The position numbers were made by a program, and so were the translations under genes. Shown one piece after another: positions 1 to 10,004 of a DNA stretch of 64,000 nt. The notes beneath the pieces were generated by a model that was not told where the DNA came from, made no database searches, and worked only from the letters and a program-made list of their open reading frames with translations. Numbering within the stretch: position 1 is the stretch's first letter; each line of letters starts with the position of its first letter. Origin of the DNA: an uncultured Prevotella sp. (GTDB lineage: Bacteria > Bacteroidota > Bacteroidia > Bacteroidales > Bacteroidaceae); contig CALUKU010000007.1 of NCBI GenBank assembly GCA_944321295.1, forward strand, positions 1 through 64,000, read 5' to 3'.

Positions 1-62
1 CCGCTGAAAATCAGCGACTTCATTATAGTTGGTTCTAATTCGTTGCAGTTGATTACAATATC

Positions 63-1460
63 CTACTTGCCGATGCAGAAATGTTTGAAGATGTTTTGGA
101 GTGTTTCCTCGCTGGTGATTTCGCCGCCGGTTATTTCGGCTAAATGGCCGAGGCAGTCGCGCAGATCCTGCGCAACGAGGTCGGAGGGTAGGGCGTCGGC
201 AAGGCCTTGACGCACGCGGCGGATGTCTTCGAGGGCGCGTGCGAGCGCTTCATAGTGGCGCAGGTTAGTCACAACAATGTCGCTTGATGATATCTCGGGT
301 ATGCCGGCAGCGTTGACAAGCAGCTGTTTTAGTTCGTCAAGATTAGTGCCTTGCTTGGCCGATATTGATATGCTTCGTGTGCTTTCGGGCATGCCGCACG
401 AGGCTGCGTGCGGAGTGTGTGTGGCGATGTCAGCCTTGTTGTACACAATAATAAGTTGCTTACCGTTGCATAATGGTGCTATTTTCTCTGCCAGTTCATT
501 TGTTTTTGACGTATTGTCGGCAGCGTCGATGAGCCATAGCACGATTTCCGCCTGACTGATTTTTTTGAACGTGCGGTCTATGCCGAGGCGCTCTATTGTG
601 TCCGATGTGTCGCGTATGCCTGCGGTGTCGATGAAGCGGAACGTCGTGCCGGCGATGTTCACCGTGTCTTCGATTACGTCGCGTGTGGTGCCGTGAATGT
701 CGCTGACGATGGCACGGTCTTCACCGACGAGTGCGTTGAGAAGGGTTGACTTTCCAGCGTTGGTTTCGCCGACTATGGCTACGGGCACGCCGTTCTTTAT
801 CGCGTTGCCGAGCGAGAAGGATTTTACAAGTCGGCTTATAACCGTTTCTATCTGTCCGGCCGCATTGTCAAGTTCGGTGCGGTCGGCGAACTCAAGCTCT
901 TCATGGTCGCTGAAGTCGAGCTCGAGTTCCAAGAGAGACGTCAGCCTGAGCAGCTTGTCGCGCAGCGCTGACAGCTCACGGCTGAAGGCTCCGCGCATCT
1001 GGTTCATCGCCAGGCGGTGTGTGGCCTCTGTCGACGAGGCTATCAGGTCGGCCACGGCTTCGGCCTGGCTAAGGTCCATCTTCCCGTTGAGCAGCGCCCT
1101 GCGTGTGAATTCGCCCGGTTCGGCCATGCGGCAACCGTTGTCAATAAGCAGCCTCAGCACCCTCTGAAGGATGTATTCTGAGCCGTGGCATGATATTTCG
1201 GTAGAGTCTTCGCCTGTATAAGAGTGCGGCGCACGGAAGAGGCTTACCAGTACGTCGTCGACGGTTTCGCCGTTATCGTCGTATATGTGGCCGTAGGTTA
1301 CGGTGTACGCATCCCTTTCCGCCAGCGTCGCCTTGTTGCTGCCTGACGGACGGAATATCCTGTCGGTTATCGTGACGGCGTCGCGGCCTGACACCCTGAC
1401 GACGCCTATTGCGCCGCCGCGCCCTGTGGCTACGGCGCATATCGTATTCTCGTTATCCAT
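63..1460 (-). CDS. mnmE: tRNA uridine-5-carboxymethylaminomethyl(34) synthesis GTPase MnmE
   Basis: MnmE works with MnmG to modify wobble uridine 34 of certain tRNAs. The protein (about 465 aa, usual family length) has the N-terminal tetrahydrofolate-binding domain, a central G domain with P-loop GETNAGKST, a DTAG switch motif and an NKAD specificity motif, and it ends in the diagnostic CIGK whose cysteine is essential in the family. An ATG lies 12 bases further upstream (1472). I chose 1460 because MDNENTI matches the family N-terminus and because a -7 box at 1483-1490 would leave almost no leader for the longer form. It is transcribed away from the next gene. Confidence 0.96.
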   Translation of the reverse strand: MDNENTICAVATGRGGAIGVVRVSGRDAVTITDRIFRPSGSNKATLAERDAYTVTYGHIYDDNGETVDDVLVSLFRAPHSYTGEDSTEISCHGSEYILQRVLRLLIDNGCRMAEPGEFTRRALLNGKMDLSQAEAVADLIASSTEATHRLAMNQMRGAFSRELSALRDKLLRLTSLLELELDFSDHEELEFADRTELDNAAGQIETVISRLVKSFSLGNAIKNGVPVAIVGETNAGKSTLLNALVGEDRAIVSDIHGTTRDVIEDTVNIAGTTFRFIDTAGIRDTSDTIERLGIDRTFKKISQAEIVLWLIDAADNTSKTNELAEKIAPLCNGKQLIIVYNKADIATHTPHAASCGMPESTRSISISAKQGTNLDELKQLLVNAAGIPEISSSDIVVTNLRHYEALARALEDIRRVRQGLADALPSDLVAQDLRDCLGHLAEITGGEITSEETLQNIFKHFCIGK

Positions 1461-1482
1461 TTCGTGAGTCATTTGTCATTTG

Positions 1483-1490
1483 CAAAGGTA
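1483..1490 (-). promoter_or_regulatory. -7 promoter box for mnmE
   Basis: On the minus strand this reads TACCTTTG, a match to the Bacteroidetes -7 consensus TAnnTTTG. It lies 22 bases upstream of the chosen start. No clear -33 TTTG is seen 19-20 bases further upstream. Confidence 0.5.
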
Positions 1491-1814
1491 GCGCAAAAAT
1501 CCGACATTCATGCCGTTGTAGCCTATTAAGCGGAGTTTTATTCGTAACATGGCAATTTGGGCTTGTTCCTGATGTATGCGGCAGGCTGATTTTGCCGGTT
1601 ATGCAAAACATGGCATATTGGCTTCTGAAAGCTTACCTTTTGTGCCGCGTTTTGCCACCTTTTACAATGCAAAAGGTAACGTTTCGTAAATTAGTGGGTT
1701 TGACGTTAAATAACATGAAATGCTATTGCTTTTATGCGGTTGTTGTGGTGAGCATTTCAGTTTTTATTATAATATTTGCAAATAATTTATAAATTAGTTC
1801 ATCTTATTGAGATT
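1491..1814. other. intergenic region between divergent mnmE and the secreted protein
   Basis: About 320 bases without a credible gene. It holds runs built on the word AAAGGTAACG/CAAAAGG near 1630-1685, similar in style to stretches around 7270-7330 and 59250-59330. A weak AATATTTG box precedes the 1815 gene. An open frame crossing this interval has no recognisable protein character. Confidence 0.5.
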
Positions 1815-4331
1815 ATGAAGATAATGATGTTGTTGTTTTGCATGTTAATGCCGCTTCTGGCTGACGCAAACATATGCGGTGACGACGGTTCGGACATTGT
1901 TTTCCGCGGTGACCATATCGTGTATAATGGAGAGCGGATAACGCTTGACGCCAAGAACTTATACGTTGACGGAAGGCTTTCTGCCGCTGAGCTTCATGGC
2001 AGCAAGTATGCCTTTACGTCGTTTAACGACGCCGTAATGCATCTTACGGCAGGAACGTCAGAGGCGGACAGAATGACGGTGTATGTAGCTCCGTATGTCT
2101 ATTGGATTGACAATCCTGACGACCCTGCCGTGCGCATGCCGGCGACGGCCGGCGAACCGCCGTTCGGCTTGGTGGTTGACTGTCCGTGGCTGAAGATTGT
2201 CGGGCTGTCAGACAACCCGGAGGATGTTGTGCTGGCCTCAAACCGCGGACAGGCGCAGGGCGCCGTCGGCAATTTCACTATGTTCAAGTTCATGGGCGAC
2301 GGCATTTCGCTCAATAATGTCACGCTCGGCAATTATTGCAACGTCGACCTGGCGTATCCTGCCGATACCTCGCTCAATCGTAAGAAACGTTCGCCGGCCG
2401 TCACGCAGGCCCAGCTGGCTTTTGCCGACGGCGACAGGCTTGAGGCGCATAACGTGCGCTTCGTCAGCAGGCTAAACACCTGTCCGCTCAACGGCGGCCG
2501 CCGCACGCTTTTCGAGCGGTGCTATTTTGAGTCGACCGACGACGCCTTGTGCGGAAACGGGGTTTATCAGGATTGCACATTCATGTTTTATGGCTCAAGG
2601 CCTATCTACTCCACATCGGGCACAGAGGCCGTCTTCCTTAACTGCGATTTCCACGTCATGTCGGGTCAAGGGCAGTACCTTACTAAGGTTGAAAGCCCAG
2701 TCACGTTGGTCGACTGCCGCTTTCATTCTGATGTTCCTGTATATTTAGGCTGGACGCCTTCGCCGTCGCCAATGTTGCGCTGTTACCAGTCAAACGTCAC
2801 GTGCGACGGCCGCCAAGTGACGCTAAGCCCCGACGTGTCGGGCGTGACCGTCGACATCACAGACAAGCCTCTGCTTCGTGCTTACAAGATAACGCACGGC
2901 GGTAAGACCGTTTATAACACATACAACCTGTTGCGCGGCAATGACGGTTGGGATCCAATGAATGTTAAGCATGACGTCATGGCTGCTTCAAAGGCGATGC
3001 AGCTTGATTTAAGCCGTCTGCCTGTTAGCCTGGCGCTCTTGTGCGGCACGTCCGTGCTTGAGGCCGGTCAGCCGGCACGCCATGTTTCGGTTAAGGCCAT
3101 GCGCCATAATGCTTATGATGCGCCTTTGCCCGAACTCGGCTGGCTGTGTGACACGTCGTTGCTGAAGCTTGACGATGTCGGCGGCACGAAATACGTCAGT
3201 AGTGTGAATACCTGTGATTCCGCCAAGTCGGCAACGCTTTGCGTCACCTCAGCCTTCGGTCTTGAGGCGGCTATGCGTTTTATGGCTTATCCGTCACAGT
3301 TTGATGCGCCCGCCTTTATCGAAGAACCGGTTATAACGTGCGACGATGAGCGCCGTGTGCTGTTGTTAAACTATAGCCTTGATTCGCACGGACGTGCTGA
3401 CCAATCATATATTACATGGTATCGCCTCGCTTCGCCCGACGACACCTGTGCCATTCCCGTAAAGGTGAGCCGCGACGGCGTTATTGCGAAGACATACCAT
3501 CTGACCGCCAACGATGTGGGCTATTATATTGCCGCAGGCATACGGCCGAAGCATGTCCGCAGTTTGGCGGGTGACGAGCGGCGCGTGGTTTATCCGGTAA
3601 GGATAAGCGGCGGCATGGTTGTCCCGGCAGACACTTTTTACACTGATTTCACTGACTTTCCTGTCACATGCCAACCTAAGGTGCTTGCGGGGTGCTGGAC
3701 CGTTGACGGTTATAAGCCTTCTGATACCTCTGACGTCGCATGGCAGCCAGATCCGTTTAACAGTTGGTGCTATGGCGAGGGACTCGATGGTGCGCGCGGC
3801 TACAAAGGCCTTATGCAGACATCACGCGGCGCCCGCCTTATGTTTACGCCTGCCCGTAAGTCATGCGGCGACATGGCGGTCAAGCTGGTCGTAGCTCCGT
3901 GTAAGCAGGCCGGACAAGGCTTCGGCAGCCCAACGAAACAGTACATGGATGTTTGCCTTAAGTTTGACACCCGCACGCTGACGGGCTACGGTCTGCGCAT
4001 AATACGCACCACAAAATATCATAATGCCGTAGATTTCGTCCTCGTTAAATACGCCAATGGCGTCATAACGCCAATAAGCGAGCCGGTTACGGGCATTTGC
4101 TATCTGCCGGAGTGCTCAATCCGCATAGACATTACCGACGGCCGCCTTACTGCTCATGTGGCTACAACGTCTGCCATGCGCCATGTTGACGACCCGCGCC
4201 TGCATAAGGAAATAACCATGTCTGCCGACGTTGGTGACGGCAGTCATGCCGGCGGCGTATGCATCCAGCACACAGGCAGCGGCGGTGCCAACGCCACCGT
4301 GCTCACGTCATTGGAGATAATCTGGCGTTAG
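1815..4331 (+). CDS. large secreted protein, probable right-handed beta-helix (pectinesterase-like) fold
   Basis: About 838 aa with an N-terminal signal peptide (MKIMMLLFCMLMPLLADA). Residues roughly 30-330 resemble the pectin-lyase/pectinesterase fold: a segment like FTSFNDAVMHL followed by short turns such as VGLSDNPEDVVLAS, ISLNNVTLGNY, LFERCYFES, YQDCTFM and FLNCDFHV, typical of beta-helix rungs. The C-terminal half has repeated beta-rich segments and no domain I can name. I chose the ATG at 1815 because it puts the signal peptide at the N-terminus; an in-frame ATG at 1776 would add 13 residues before it. It could be a polysaccharide-active enzyme or a structural surface protein; the catalytic residues were not identified. 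Confidence 0.75.
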   Translation: MKIMMLLFCMLMPLLADANICGDDGSDIVFRGDHIVYNGERITLDAKNLYVDGRLSAAELHGSKYAFTSFNDAVMHLTAGTSEADRMTVYVAPYVYWIDNPDDPAVRMPATAGEPPFGLVVDCPWLKIVGLSDNPEDVVLASNRGQAQGAVGNFTMFKFMGDGISLNNVTLGNYCNVDLAYPADTSLNRKKRSPAVTQAQLAFADGDRLEAHNVRFVSRLNTCPLNGGRRTLFERCYFESTDDALCGNGVYQDCTFMFYGSRPIYSTSGTEAVFLNCDFHVMSGQGQYLTKVESPVTLVDCRFHSDVPVYLGWTPSPSPMLRCYQSNVTCDGRQVTLSPDVSGVTVDITDKPLLRAYKITHGGKTVYNTYNLLRGNDGWDPMNVKHDVMAASKAMQLDLSRLPVSLALLCGTSVLEAGQPARHVSVKAMRHNAYDAPLPELGWLCDTSLLKLDDVGGTKYVSSVNTCDSAKSATLCVTSAFGLEAAMRFMAYPSQFDAPAFIEEPVITCDDERRVLLLNYSLDSHGRADQSYITWYRLASPDDTCAIPVKVSRDGVIAKTYHLTANDVGYYIAAGIRPKHVRSLAGDERRVVYPVRISGGMVVPADTFYTDFTDFPVTCQPKVLAGCWTVDGYKPSDTSDVAWQPDPFNSWCYGEGLDGARGYKGLMQTSRGARLMFTPARKSCGDMAVKLVVAPCKQAGQGFGSPTKQYMDVCLKFDTRTLTGYGLRIIRTTKYHNAVDFVLVKYANGVITPISEPVTGICYLPECSIRIDITDGRLTAHVATTSAMRHVDDPRLHKEITMSADVGDGSHAGGVCIQHTGSGGANATVLTSLEIIWR

Positions 4332-4412
4332 GTTATAACGGAGATGGTAACCTGTTAGTCATAAGCCTAACCTATTGATACGGCAAGTAAAAAAACAATA
4401 AAATTTTATTTA

Positions 4413-4420
4413 TACTTTTG
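4413..4420 (+). promoter_or_regulatory. -7 promoter box for the 4450 gene
   Basis: TACTTTTG matches TAnnTTTG and lies 29 bases before the ATG at 4450. The upstream -33 position is A/T-rich without a clear TTTG. Confidence 0.45.
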
Positions 4421-4449
4421 TGTGTGAAGACAAACATTATAGATGTAAT

Positions 4450-5226
4450 ATGAAGAGCTTATTGGTTTTATATTTGTGTATTCTTGCCAATGTCGCATAT
4501 TCAATGGATTATGATACATTGGATTCAAATATTGACAGTGTTTTTGTCATGCGTGTAAAATGGAATAGTGAAGCGTTGTATGACCCTGCATTTACTTGCA
4601 TGAATTTTGGAGAAGACGTGAACTATGCCGGGTATATGTTAAGGAAGAATACGGATGATAGAATTATGCGTAAGCTTTTTAAGGAATTGAGCAAGTTGAA
4701 AGAGGGTAGAGGACACATTATGGATGTAAGATGTAAAATGCATTTTTATTCATCTGACACGTTGGCTTTTACCGCGTGTGTGGATGAATATAGCACTCTG
4801 ATGGACGGCTGTTTTTATCGTACGACAAAAGGGCTGATAAAAGTGATAGATAAGATATCAGATGAATATGTTTTGGAAACATTAAATAATAAGTGTAGTA
4901 CGAATAAGGTGTGTGATGAAATAATCTCAGGTAAAGATAGTTTGGAAAGATATCTGACAGAAATGGTTTCAACCGTTTTTAAGAATATAGAGAAAACAGA
5001 CACTTTAATATTGGGTGGTATTGTTAGGATTGATAAAAGCGGGAAAACAAAATATGTAATGATGGTTCAACAGAGCAGACTCGACAATAAAATTCCGAAA
5101 AAAGTAATTGATGAGTTTTGTAATGTTTTCAAAAATATAATAATTTGGAATCCCAATAATGAACGCACTTCTTTTGAAAGTAAACCTATGCGTATAGGTG
5201 TGATATTAGTTCCTCCCAATAATTGA
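4450..5226 (+). CDS. small exported protein of unknown function
   Basis: About 258 aa beginning with a signal peptide-like segment (MKSLLVLYLCILANVAYS). I do not recognise the family. The C-terminal part (residues about 175-255) has a TonB-C-like flavour: a beta strand DTLILGGIVRIDKSGKTKYV, a helix KVIDEFCNVF and a final strand MRIGVILVPPN, which suggests a small periplasmic beta-alpha-beta domain. The gene is A+T-rich compared with the preceding gene and is followed 71 bases later by a smaller exported protein (frameshifted). The two may form an operon. The start was chosen to put the signal peptide first. Confidence 0.7.
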   Translation: MKSLLVLYLCILANVAYSMDYDTLDSNIDSVFVMRVKWNSEALYDPAFTCMNFGEDVNYAGYMLRKNTDDRIMRKLFKELSKLKEGRGHIMDVRCKMHFYSSDTLAFTACVDEYSTLMDGCFYRTTKGLIKVIDKISDEYVLETLNNKCSTNKVCDEIISGKDSLERYLTEMVSTVFKNIEKTDTLILGGIVRIDKSGKTKYVMMVQQSRLDNKIPKKVIDEFCNVFKNIIIWNPNNERTSFESKPMRIGVILVPPNN

Positions 5227-5297
5227 GGAGTTATCATAAGTTTGTAAACGGCTGTTTTTATGTGCATTAATGGGGTTTTATTACGATTTTAAATGTT

Positions 5298-5871
5298 ATG
5301 GAGAAATTTAAATTTTTGATGTTTGTATTGTTTGCTTTTACTTGTCAGGCAAAAGCATTTGATTATGTGCGTTTACAATTGTTAAAATGTAATGTTATGG
5401 ATTCCGCACTCGTTACCGACATTTTTAATTCATATGACGAAGAGTGTAAGAAGCTTCTTTATACGTTCGGATGTGACGGAGAAACATCGTCAATAGTTTT
5501 TATTGAAGAAAAAGGAAAGACATATTATTTTATAATTAAGAGGGATAGTGTTCCTGAAATCATAACTGATGAATATTTTGAAAAAGATTTATCTTATGTT
5601 TGGAAAAGTGGAGTTGTTGAAAATTATACGATTTTTTCATAGTGATTATATGAAAACGGGTGTGACGACGGATGAGAATACTTTGAAGTTCACACCGCCA
5701 ATGTATGTAACGAAAATAGTATATTATGAGGATTTAATGTCGAATTTTTATTTTGAAGATGACATTAGTCCTGTAAGTTATCACCCTGATAGTAAAAAGG
5801 TTGAGTATCGAACAATGTGGTTGGAAAGAATACATTGTGTTATTGATGAAATTTTAAAGGGTAAGATCTAA
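5298..5871 (+). pseudogene. frameshifted small exported protein (unknown function)
   Basis: A signal-peptide start (MEKFKFLMFVLFAFTCQAKA) opens a frame that stops at 5640-5642. The rest continues in the +1 frame to 5871 with sensible protein sequence (FHSDYMKTGVTTDENTLKF and onward). The break falls on a run of six T at 5632-5637. With five T the two parts join as NYTIFHSDYMKTG and give a protein of about 190 aa. It follows the 4450 gene at 71 bases. No family is recognised. It may be a true mutation, a switchable tract or a sequencing error. Confidence 0.65.
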
Positions 5872-5927
5872 ATGTACGTGAGTTCGACATTAATAAATTT
5901 TTCTTATACCGAATTTACGTTAATGAA

Positions 5928-5962
5928 AAACCTATGGTTTTCATCATGTAAACCATAGGTTT
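5928..5962. terminator. perfect 13-bp hairpin, possible terminator
   Basis: AAACCTATGGTTT (5928-5940) pairs with AAACCATAGGTTT (5950-5962) across a 9-base loop. Each arm is itself nearly palindromic. There is no strong T-run after it, so it may be a regulatory palindrome instead of a terminator. It lies between the frameshifted gene and the yeiH promoter. Confidence 0.45.
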
Positions 5963-6010
5963 ATATGTCGTGAACCGATGGTTTGTTCTGGTAAAATAAA
6001 TCGGTTTTAT

Positions 6011-6041
6011 TTTGGTTTGACGGTAATTTGCATTACCTTTG
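6011..6041 (+). promoter_or_regulatory. consensus Bacteroidetes promoter for the YeiH-type gene
   Basis: The -33 element TTTG at 6011-6014 and the -7 element TACCTTTG at 6034-6041 are separated by exactly 19 bases, the expected spacing. The ATG at 6081 gives a leader of about 33 bases. This also supports the shorter start over the in-frame upstream codon at 6039, which would overlap the -7 box. Confidence 0.7.
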
Positions 6042-6080
6042 CAGTTTAATGCACATTGTTTAGGATTAAAATTATTTATT

Positions 6081-7112
6081 ATGTTGACAGAACAACGAAG
6101 CAGTATGCTTCACGGCGTGTTGCTCATCACGCTGTTTTCATGCGCCGCGTTTTATATCGGCGACATGGGATTTGTAAAGAGCTTGTCGCTCAGTCCGATG
6201 ATTGTCGGTATCATTTTAGGCATGCTTTATGCCAATAGTTTGCGTAACAACCTGCCCGAAACGTGGGTGCCAGGCATACAGTTTTGCTCAAAGCGAGTGT
6301 TGCGCATCGGTATCATACTATACGGCTTCCGCCTGACGTTCCAGAACGTGGTAGAGGTGGGTTTGCCGGCAATAATCATTGACGCGATAATAGTCACGGT
6401 GACCATTATCGGCGGTATACTGATAGGCCGTTTGCTTAAGATGGACCGAGGCATAACCTTGTTGACTTCTGTCGGAAGCGCCATCTGCGGTGCTGCTGCC
6501 GTGCTCGGCACGGAGTCGGCCATCAAGGTGAAACCATATAAGACGGCCGTGGCCGTGTCGACGGTGGTGATATTCGGTACGTTGGCGATGTTCGTCTATC
6601 CTATACTTTACCAGAGCGGCGTATTCGACCTTACGCCTAAGGAGATGGGCGTGTTCGCCGGCTCTACGATACACGAGGTTGCCCACGTCGTTGGCGCTGG
6701 CAACGCCATGGGCAAGGAAGTGTCAGACTCGGCCATAATCGTAAAGATGATACGTGTCATGATGCTTGTGCCCGTGCTGCTGATAATCAGTTACAGCGTA
6801 ATGCGTGCCGCTTTGAAGAACGGCGACCATGAGGGGCGCGGCAAGATTTCGCTGCCGTGGTTTGCCATTTTGTTCCTCGTGGTGATAGGGTTCAACTCGT
6901 TCGACCTCCTGCCCGTGCCCGTAGTCGATTTCATCAACACCTTTGACACGTTCCTGTTGACGATGGCCATGACGGCATTGGGCGCCGAAACGAGCATTGA
7001 CAAGTTTAAGAAGGCCGGATTTAAGCCTTTCCTCTTGGCGTTCATATTGTTCATATGGCTTATAGGCGGTGGATATTGCTTGGCTAAATATCTTGTTCCA
7101 ATATTGGGGTAA
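6081..7112 (+). CDS. YeiH family putative sulfate exporter (UPF0324)
   Basis: About 343 aa, an integral membrane protein with around ten hydrophobic segments. The family signatures are visible: GIILGMLYAN near the N-terminus, LRIGIILYGFRLTFQNV, LLTSVGSAICGAAAVLGTE, and GSTIHEVAHVVGAG with its conserved His-Glu-His motif. Members are annotated as YeiH-type putative sulfate exporters, mainly by homology; the substrate here is not known. It is a single gene with its own promoter and a strong terminator hairpin after it. Confidence 0.9.
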   Translation: MLTEQRSSMLHGVLLITLFSCAAFYIGDMGFVKSLSLSPMIVGIILGMLYANSLRNNLPETWVPGIQFCSKRVLRIGIILYGFRLTFQNVVEVGLPAIIIDAIIVTVTIIGGILIGRLLKMDRGITLLTSVGSAICGAAAVLGTESAIKVKPYKTAVAVSTVVIFGTLAMFVYPILYQSGVFDLTPKEMGVFAGSTIHEVAHVVGAGNAMGKEVSDSAIIVKMIRVMMLVPVLLIISYSVMRAALKNGDHEGRGKISLPWFAILFLVVIGFNSFDLLPVPVVDFINTFDTFLLTMAMTALGAETSIDKFKKAGFKPFLLAFILFIWLIGGGYCLAKYLVPILG

Positions 7113-7142
7113 ACGTTTTTTGACGGTTAATGGTTGAAAGCC

Positions 7143-7198
7143 AAAAACTGAAAATCCAACACCTTAATTTATTTGCAGGTGTTGGATTTTCAGTTTTT
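7143..7198 (+). terminator. strong intrinsic terminator after the YeiH-type gene
   Basis: A 22-bp perfect inverted repeat (7143-7164 with 7177-7198, core CCAACACCT/AGGTGTTGG, loop of 12) whose right arm ends in a T-run. A-runs on the other side would allow bidirectional action. Confidence 0.8.
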
Positions 7199-7360
7199 AC
7201 ATGTTCGTTCATCACTAAAAAAGCATATTTTGCGTAAAATGATTTTCGTAGTTCGTAAAAAAGCAGTAATTTAGCACGCTGGAAACGGCGCAAAACGCCT
7301 TAGAACGAAAGGAAATGGCCTTAAACGGCATTTTGCATGAAATAAATACCACTAAAATAA

Positions 7361-9982
7361 ATGGATAATAACAATACGTTTGACCAAGACAGGATAATTA
7401 AGATTAACATCGAAGAGGAGATGAAATCCTCTTACATCGACTATTCGATGTCTGTGATTGTCGCCCGTGCCTTGCCTGACGTGCGCGACGGCTTCAAGCC
7501 CGTGCACCGCCGCATACTTTACGGTATGATGGGCATAGGAAATACGAGCGACAAACCGTATAAGAAATGTGCGCGCGTAGTAGGTGAGGTGTTGGGTAAA
7601 TACCATCCCCACGGCGACAGCTCTGTTTACGGAGCGTTGGTGCGCATGGCGCAGGACTGGAACATGCGTTACACTCTCGTCGACGGACAGGGTAACTTCG
7701 GTAGTGTCGACGGCGACTCGCCGGCGGCCATGCGTTATACGGAGTGTCGACTATCGAAGATGGGCGAACACATCATGGACGACCTTGACAAGGAAACGGT
7801 CGACATGACTAACAACTTTGACGACACGCAACAGGAGCCGACCGTCATGCCGACTAAGATACCCAACCTGCTCGTCAATGGCGGCAATGGTATAGCCGTA
7901 GGTATGGCAACTAACATTCCTACGCACAATCTCGGCGAGGTGATTGACGGCTGTTGCGCTTATATAGACAACCCTGACATCGATGTCGACGGTCTTATGC
8001 AGTACATAAAGGCGCCCGACTTCCCTACGGGAGCCTATATTTACGGCATGCAGGGCGTGCGCGACGCTTACGCTACGGGCCGCGGCCGCATTGTGATGCG
8101 TGCCAAGGCTGAAATTGAGAGCAGCGAGTCGCACGACAAGATTGTCGTTACGGAGATACCTTATGGAGTAAACAAGGCTCAACTGATAGAAAACATTGCC
8201 GACCTGGTTAAGGAAGGCAAACTTGACGGCATAAGCAACGCCAACGACGAGAGCGACCGCCACGGCATGCGTATCGTGATTGACGTGAAGAAGGACGCAA
8301 ACGCTAATGTCATACTTAATAAATTGTTTAAGATGACAGCTTTGCAAAGCTCATTCTCAGTGAATTGCATCGCATTGGTTAAAGGTCGTCCGCGCCTTCT
8401 TACACTGAAAGATTGTGTACGTTATTTTGTCGACCACAGGCATGACGTCACAATCCGCCGCACTAATTATGAGCTTAGGAAAGCCCGCGAGCGCGAGCAC
8501 ATACTGCAGGCTCTCATTACGGCGTGTGACAACATCGACGAAGTGGTGCATATCATACGCGGCTCTAAAACTCCTTCAGACGCACAGCGCAACCTTGAAC
8601 AGCGTTTCGGCTTCGACGAGGTGCAGTCGAAGGCAATCGTGGATATGCGCCTCAGTCAGTTGACAGGCCTGCGCATGGATCAGCTGCATGCCGAATATGA
8701 GGAGATAGAGCGCCGCATAGAATATCTGCAGTCAATACTTGACGACCCCGAGCTTTGCAAGAAGGTTATGAAGGACGAGCTGCAGGAAGTAAAGGAGAAA
8801 TACGGCGACGAACGCCGCACGGAGATAAAGTACTCAAGCGAGGAATTCAACCCCGAAGACTTCTATCCCAATGACCCTGTAGTCATAACCATCAGCCATC
8901 TCGGCTATATCAAGCGCACGCCCCTGTCAGAATTCCGTGAGCAGGCGCGCGGTGGAGTGGGCAGCAAGGGCGCCCACAGCCGTGACAACGATTTCACGGA
9001 GTACATCTATCCGGCCACGATGCATAACACCATGATGTTCTTCACGAACAAGGGACGTTGCTACTGGCTGAAGTGTTACGAGATACCCGAAGGTGCTAAG
9101 AACTCGAAGGGACGAGCCATACAAAACTTGCTGAACATAGAGAGCGACGACAGCATAAAGGCGTTCTTGCGTCTGCGCGGCAGTCTTAACGACGAAGAGT
9201 TCATCAACAGCCATTACGTGGTGTTCGCAACCAAGAAGGGCTTGATAAAGAAGACCAGTCTTGAGGCGTACAGCCGTCCGCGTGCCAACGGCGTGATAGC
9301 CATAAACGTGCTTGACGACGACGAGGTGGTAGGCGTTCGCCTGACTAACGGCCATAACGAGTTGCTCATGGCTGACAGGAACGGCCGTGCCGTAAGGTTC
9401 AACGAGAGCACCGTGCGTGCAATGGGACGTGTGTCTACAGGTGTGCGCGGCATGAAGCTTGACGACGGTGACGACGAAGTCGTAGGTATGGTTGTAGTCA
9501 ATAAGCCTGAAACCGAAACAATCATGGTTGTCAGCGAGAACGGTTACGGCAAGCGCAGCCAGGTTGAGGACTATCGTGTGACCAATCGTGGCGGCAAGGG
9601 CGTTAAGACGCTGAACATCACCGAGAAGACAGGTCGTCTTGTCGCGATAAAGGTTGTTACCGACGACAATGACCTGATGATCATTAACAAGAGTGGTATC
9701 CTGATACGCCTGAAGGTTTCAGAGTGCCGCATAATGGGACGTGCCACACAGGGCGTAAGGCTTATCAACCTCACCAAGAAGAACGATGTTATTTCAAGCG
9801 TCTGCAAGGTTATGAGTTCAGACCTTGAGGCTGTAGCCGAGGCGGAGAGCCGCAAGGAATGGAATGTTACGAGCGAGGCCATAAGGAATGACGCCTTGGC
9901 CGTAGGCGGACAGAATGACGAAGGTGGCTACGCTGACGGCAGTGCCGCAGGCGGAACGACGGACACCGAAGACAATAATTAA
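7361..9982 (+). CDS. gyrA: DNA gyrase subunit A
   Basis: GyrA (873 aa) breaks and rejoins DNA in the A2B2 gyrase. The N-terminal breakage-reunion domain carries the catalytic tyrosine in RYTECRL (Tyr126, matching E. coli Tyr122). The C-terminal beta-pinwheel has repeated VVGMVV/VVGVRL-type blades and a GyrA-box-like RGGKGVKT. This box and the overall length favour GyrA over ParC. The quinolone-resistance region reads [10 protein letters not shown]: the Ser83 equivalent is kept (Ser87), but the E. coli Asp87 position is Gly91. The acidic tail is typical. It is transcribed alone or with the TPR gene 22 bases downstream. Confidence 0.97.
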   Translation: MDNNNTFDQDRIIKINIEEEMKSSYIDYSMSVIVARALPDVRDGFKPVHRRILYGMMGIGNTSDKPYKKCARVVGEVLGKYHPHGDSSVYGALVRMAQDWNMRYTLVDGQGNFGSVDGDSPAAMRYTECRLSKMGEHIMDDLDKETVDMTNNFDDTQQEPTVMPTKIPNLLVNGGNGIAVGMATNIPTHNLGEVIDGCCAYIDNPDIDVDGLMQYIKAPDFPTGAYIYGMQGVRDAYATGRGRIVMRAKAEIESSESHDKIVVTEIPYGVNKAQLIENIADLVKEGKLDGISNANDESDRHGMRIVIDVKKDANANVILNKLFKMTALQSSFSVNCIALVKGRPRLLTLKDCVRYFVDHRHDVTIRRTNYELRKAREREHILQALITACDNIDEVVHIIRGSKTPSDAQRNLEQRFGFDEVQSKAIVDMRLSQLTGLRMDQLHAEYEEIERRIEYLQSILDDPELCKKVMKDELQEVKEKYGDERRTEIKYSSEEFNPEDFYPNDPVVITISHLGYIKRTPLSEFREQARGGVGSKGAHSRDNDFTEYIYPATMHNTMMFFTNKGRCYWLKCYEIPEGAKNSKGRAIQNLLNIESDDSIKAFLRLRGSLNDEEFINSHYVVFATKKGLIKKTSLEAYSRPRANGVIAINVLDDDEVVGVRLTNGHNELLMADRNGRAVRFNESTVRAMGRVSTGVRGMKLDDGDDEVVGMVVVNKPETETIMVVSENGYGKRSQVEDYRVTNRGGKGVKTLNITEKTGRLVAIKVVTDDNDLMIINKSGILIRLKVSECRIMGRATQGVRLINLTKKNDVISSVCKVMSSDLEAVAEAESRKEWNVTSEAIRNDALAVGGQNDEGGYADGSAAGGTTDTEDNN

Positions 9983-10004
9983 GTTTAACCAAATATCGTT
10001 GATT

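Noticed and set aside
1409-1792. Open frame of about 127 codons on the + strand after mnmE
   Set aside because: It starts inside mnmE in antisense, runs through repeat-like intergenic sequence and shows no protein family character.
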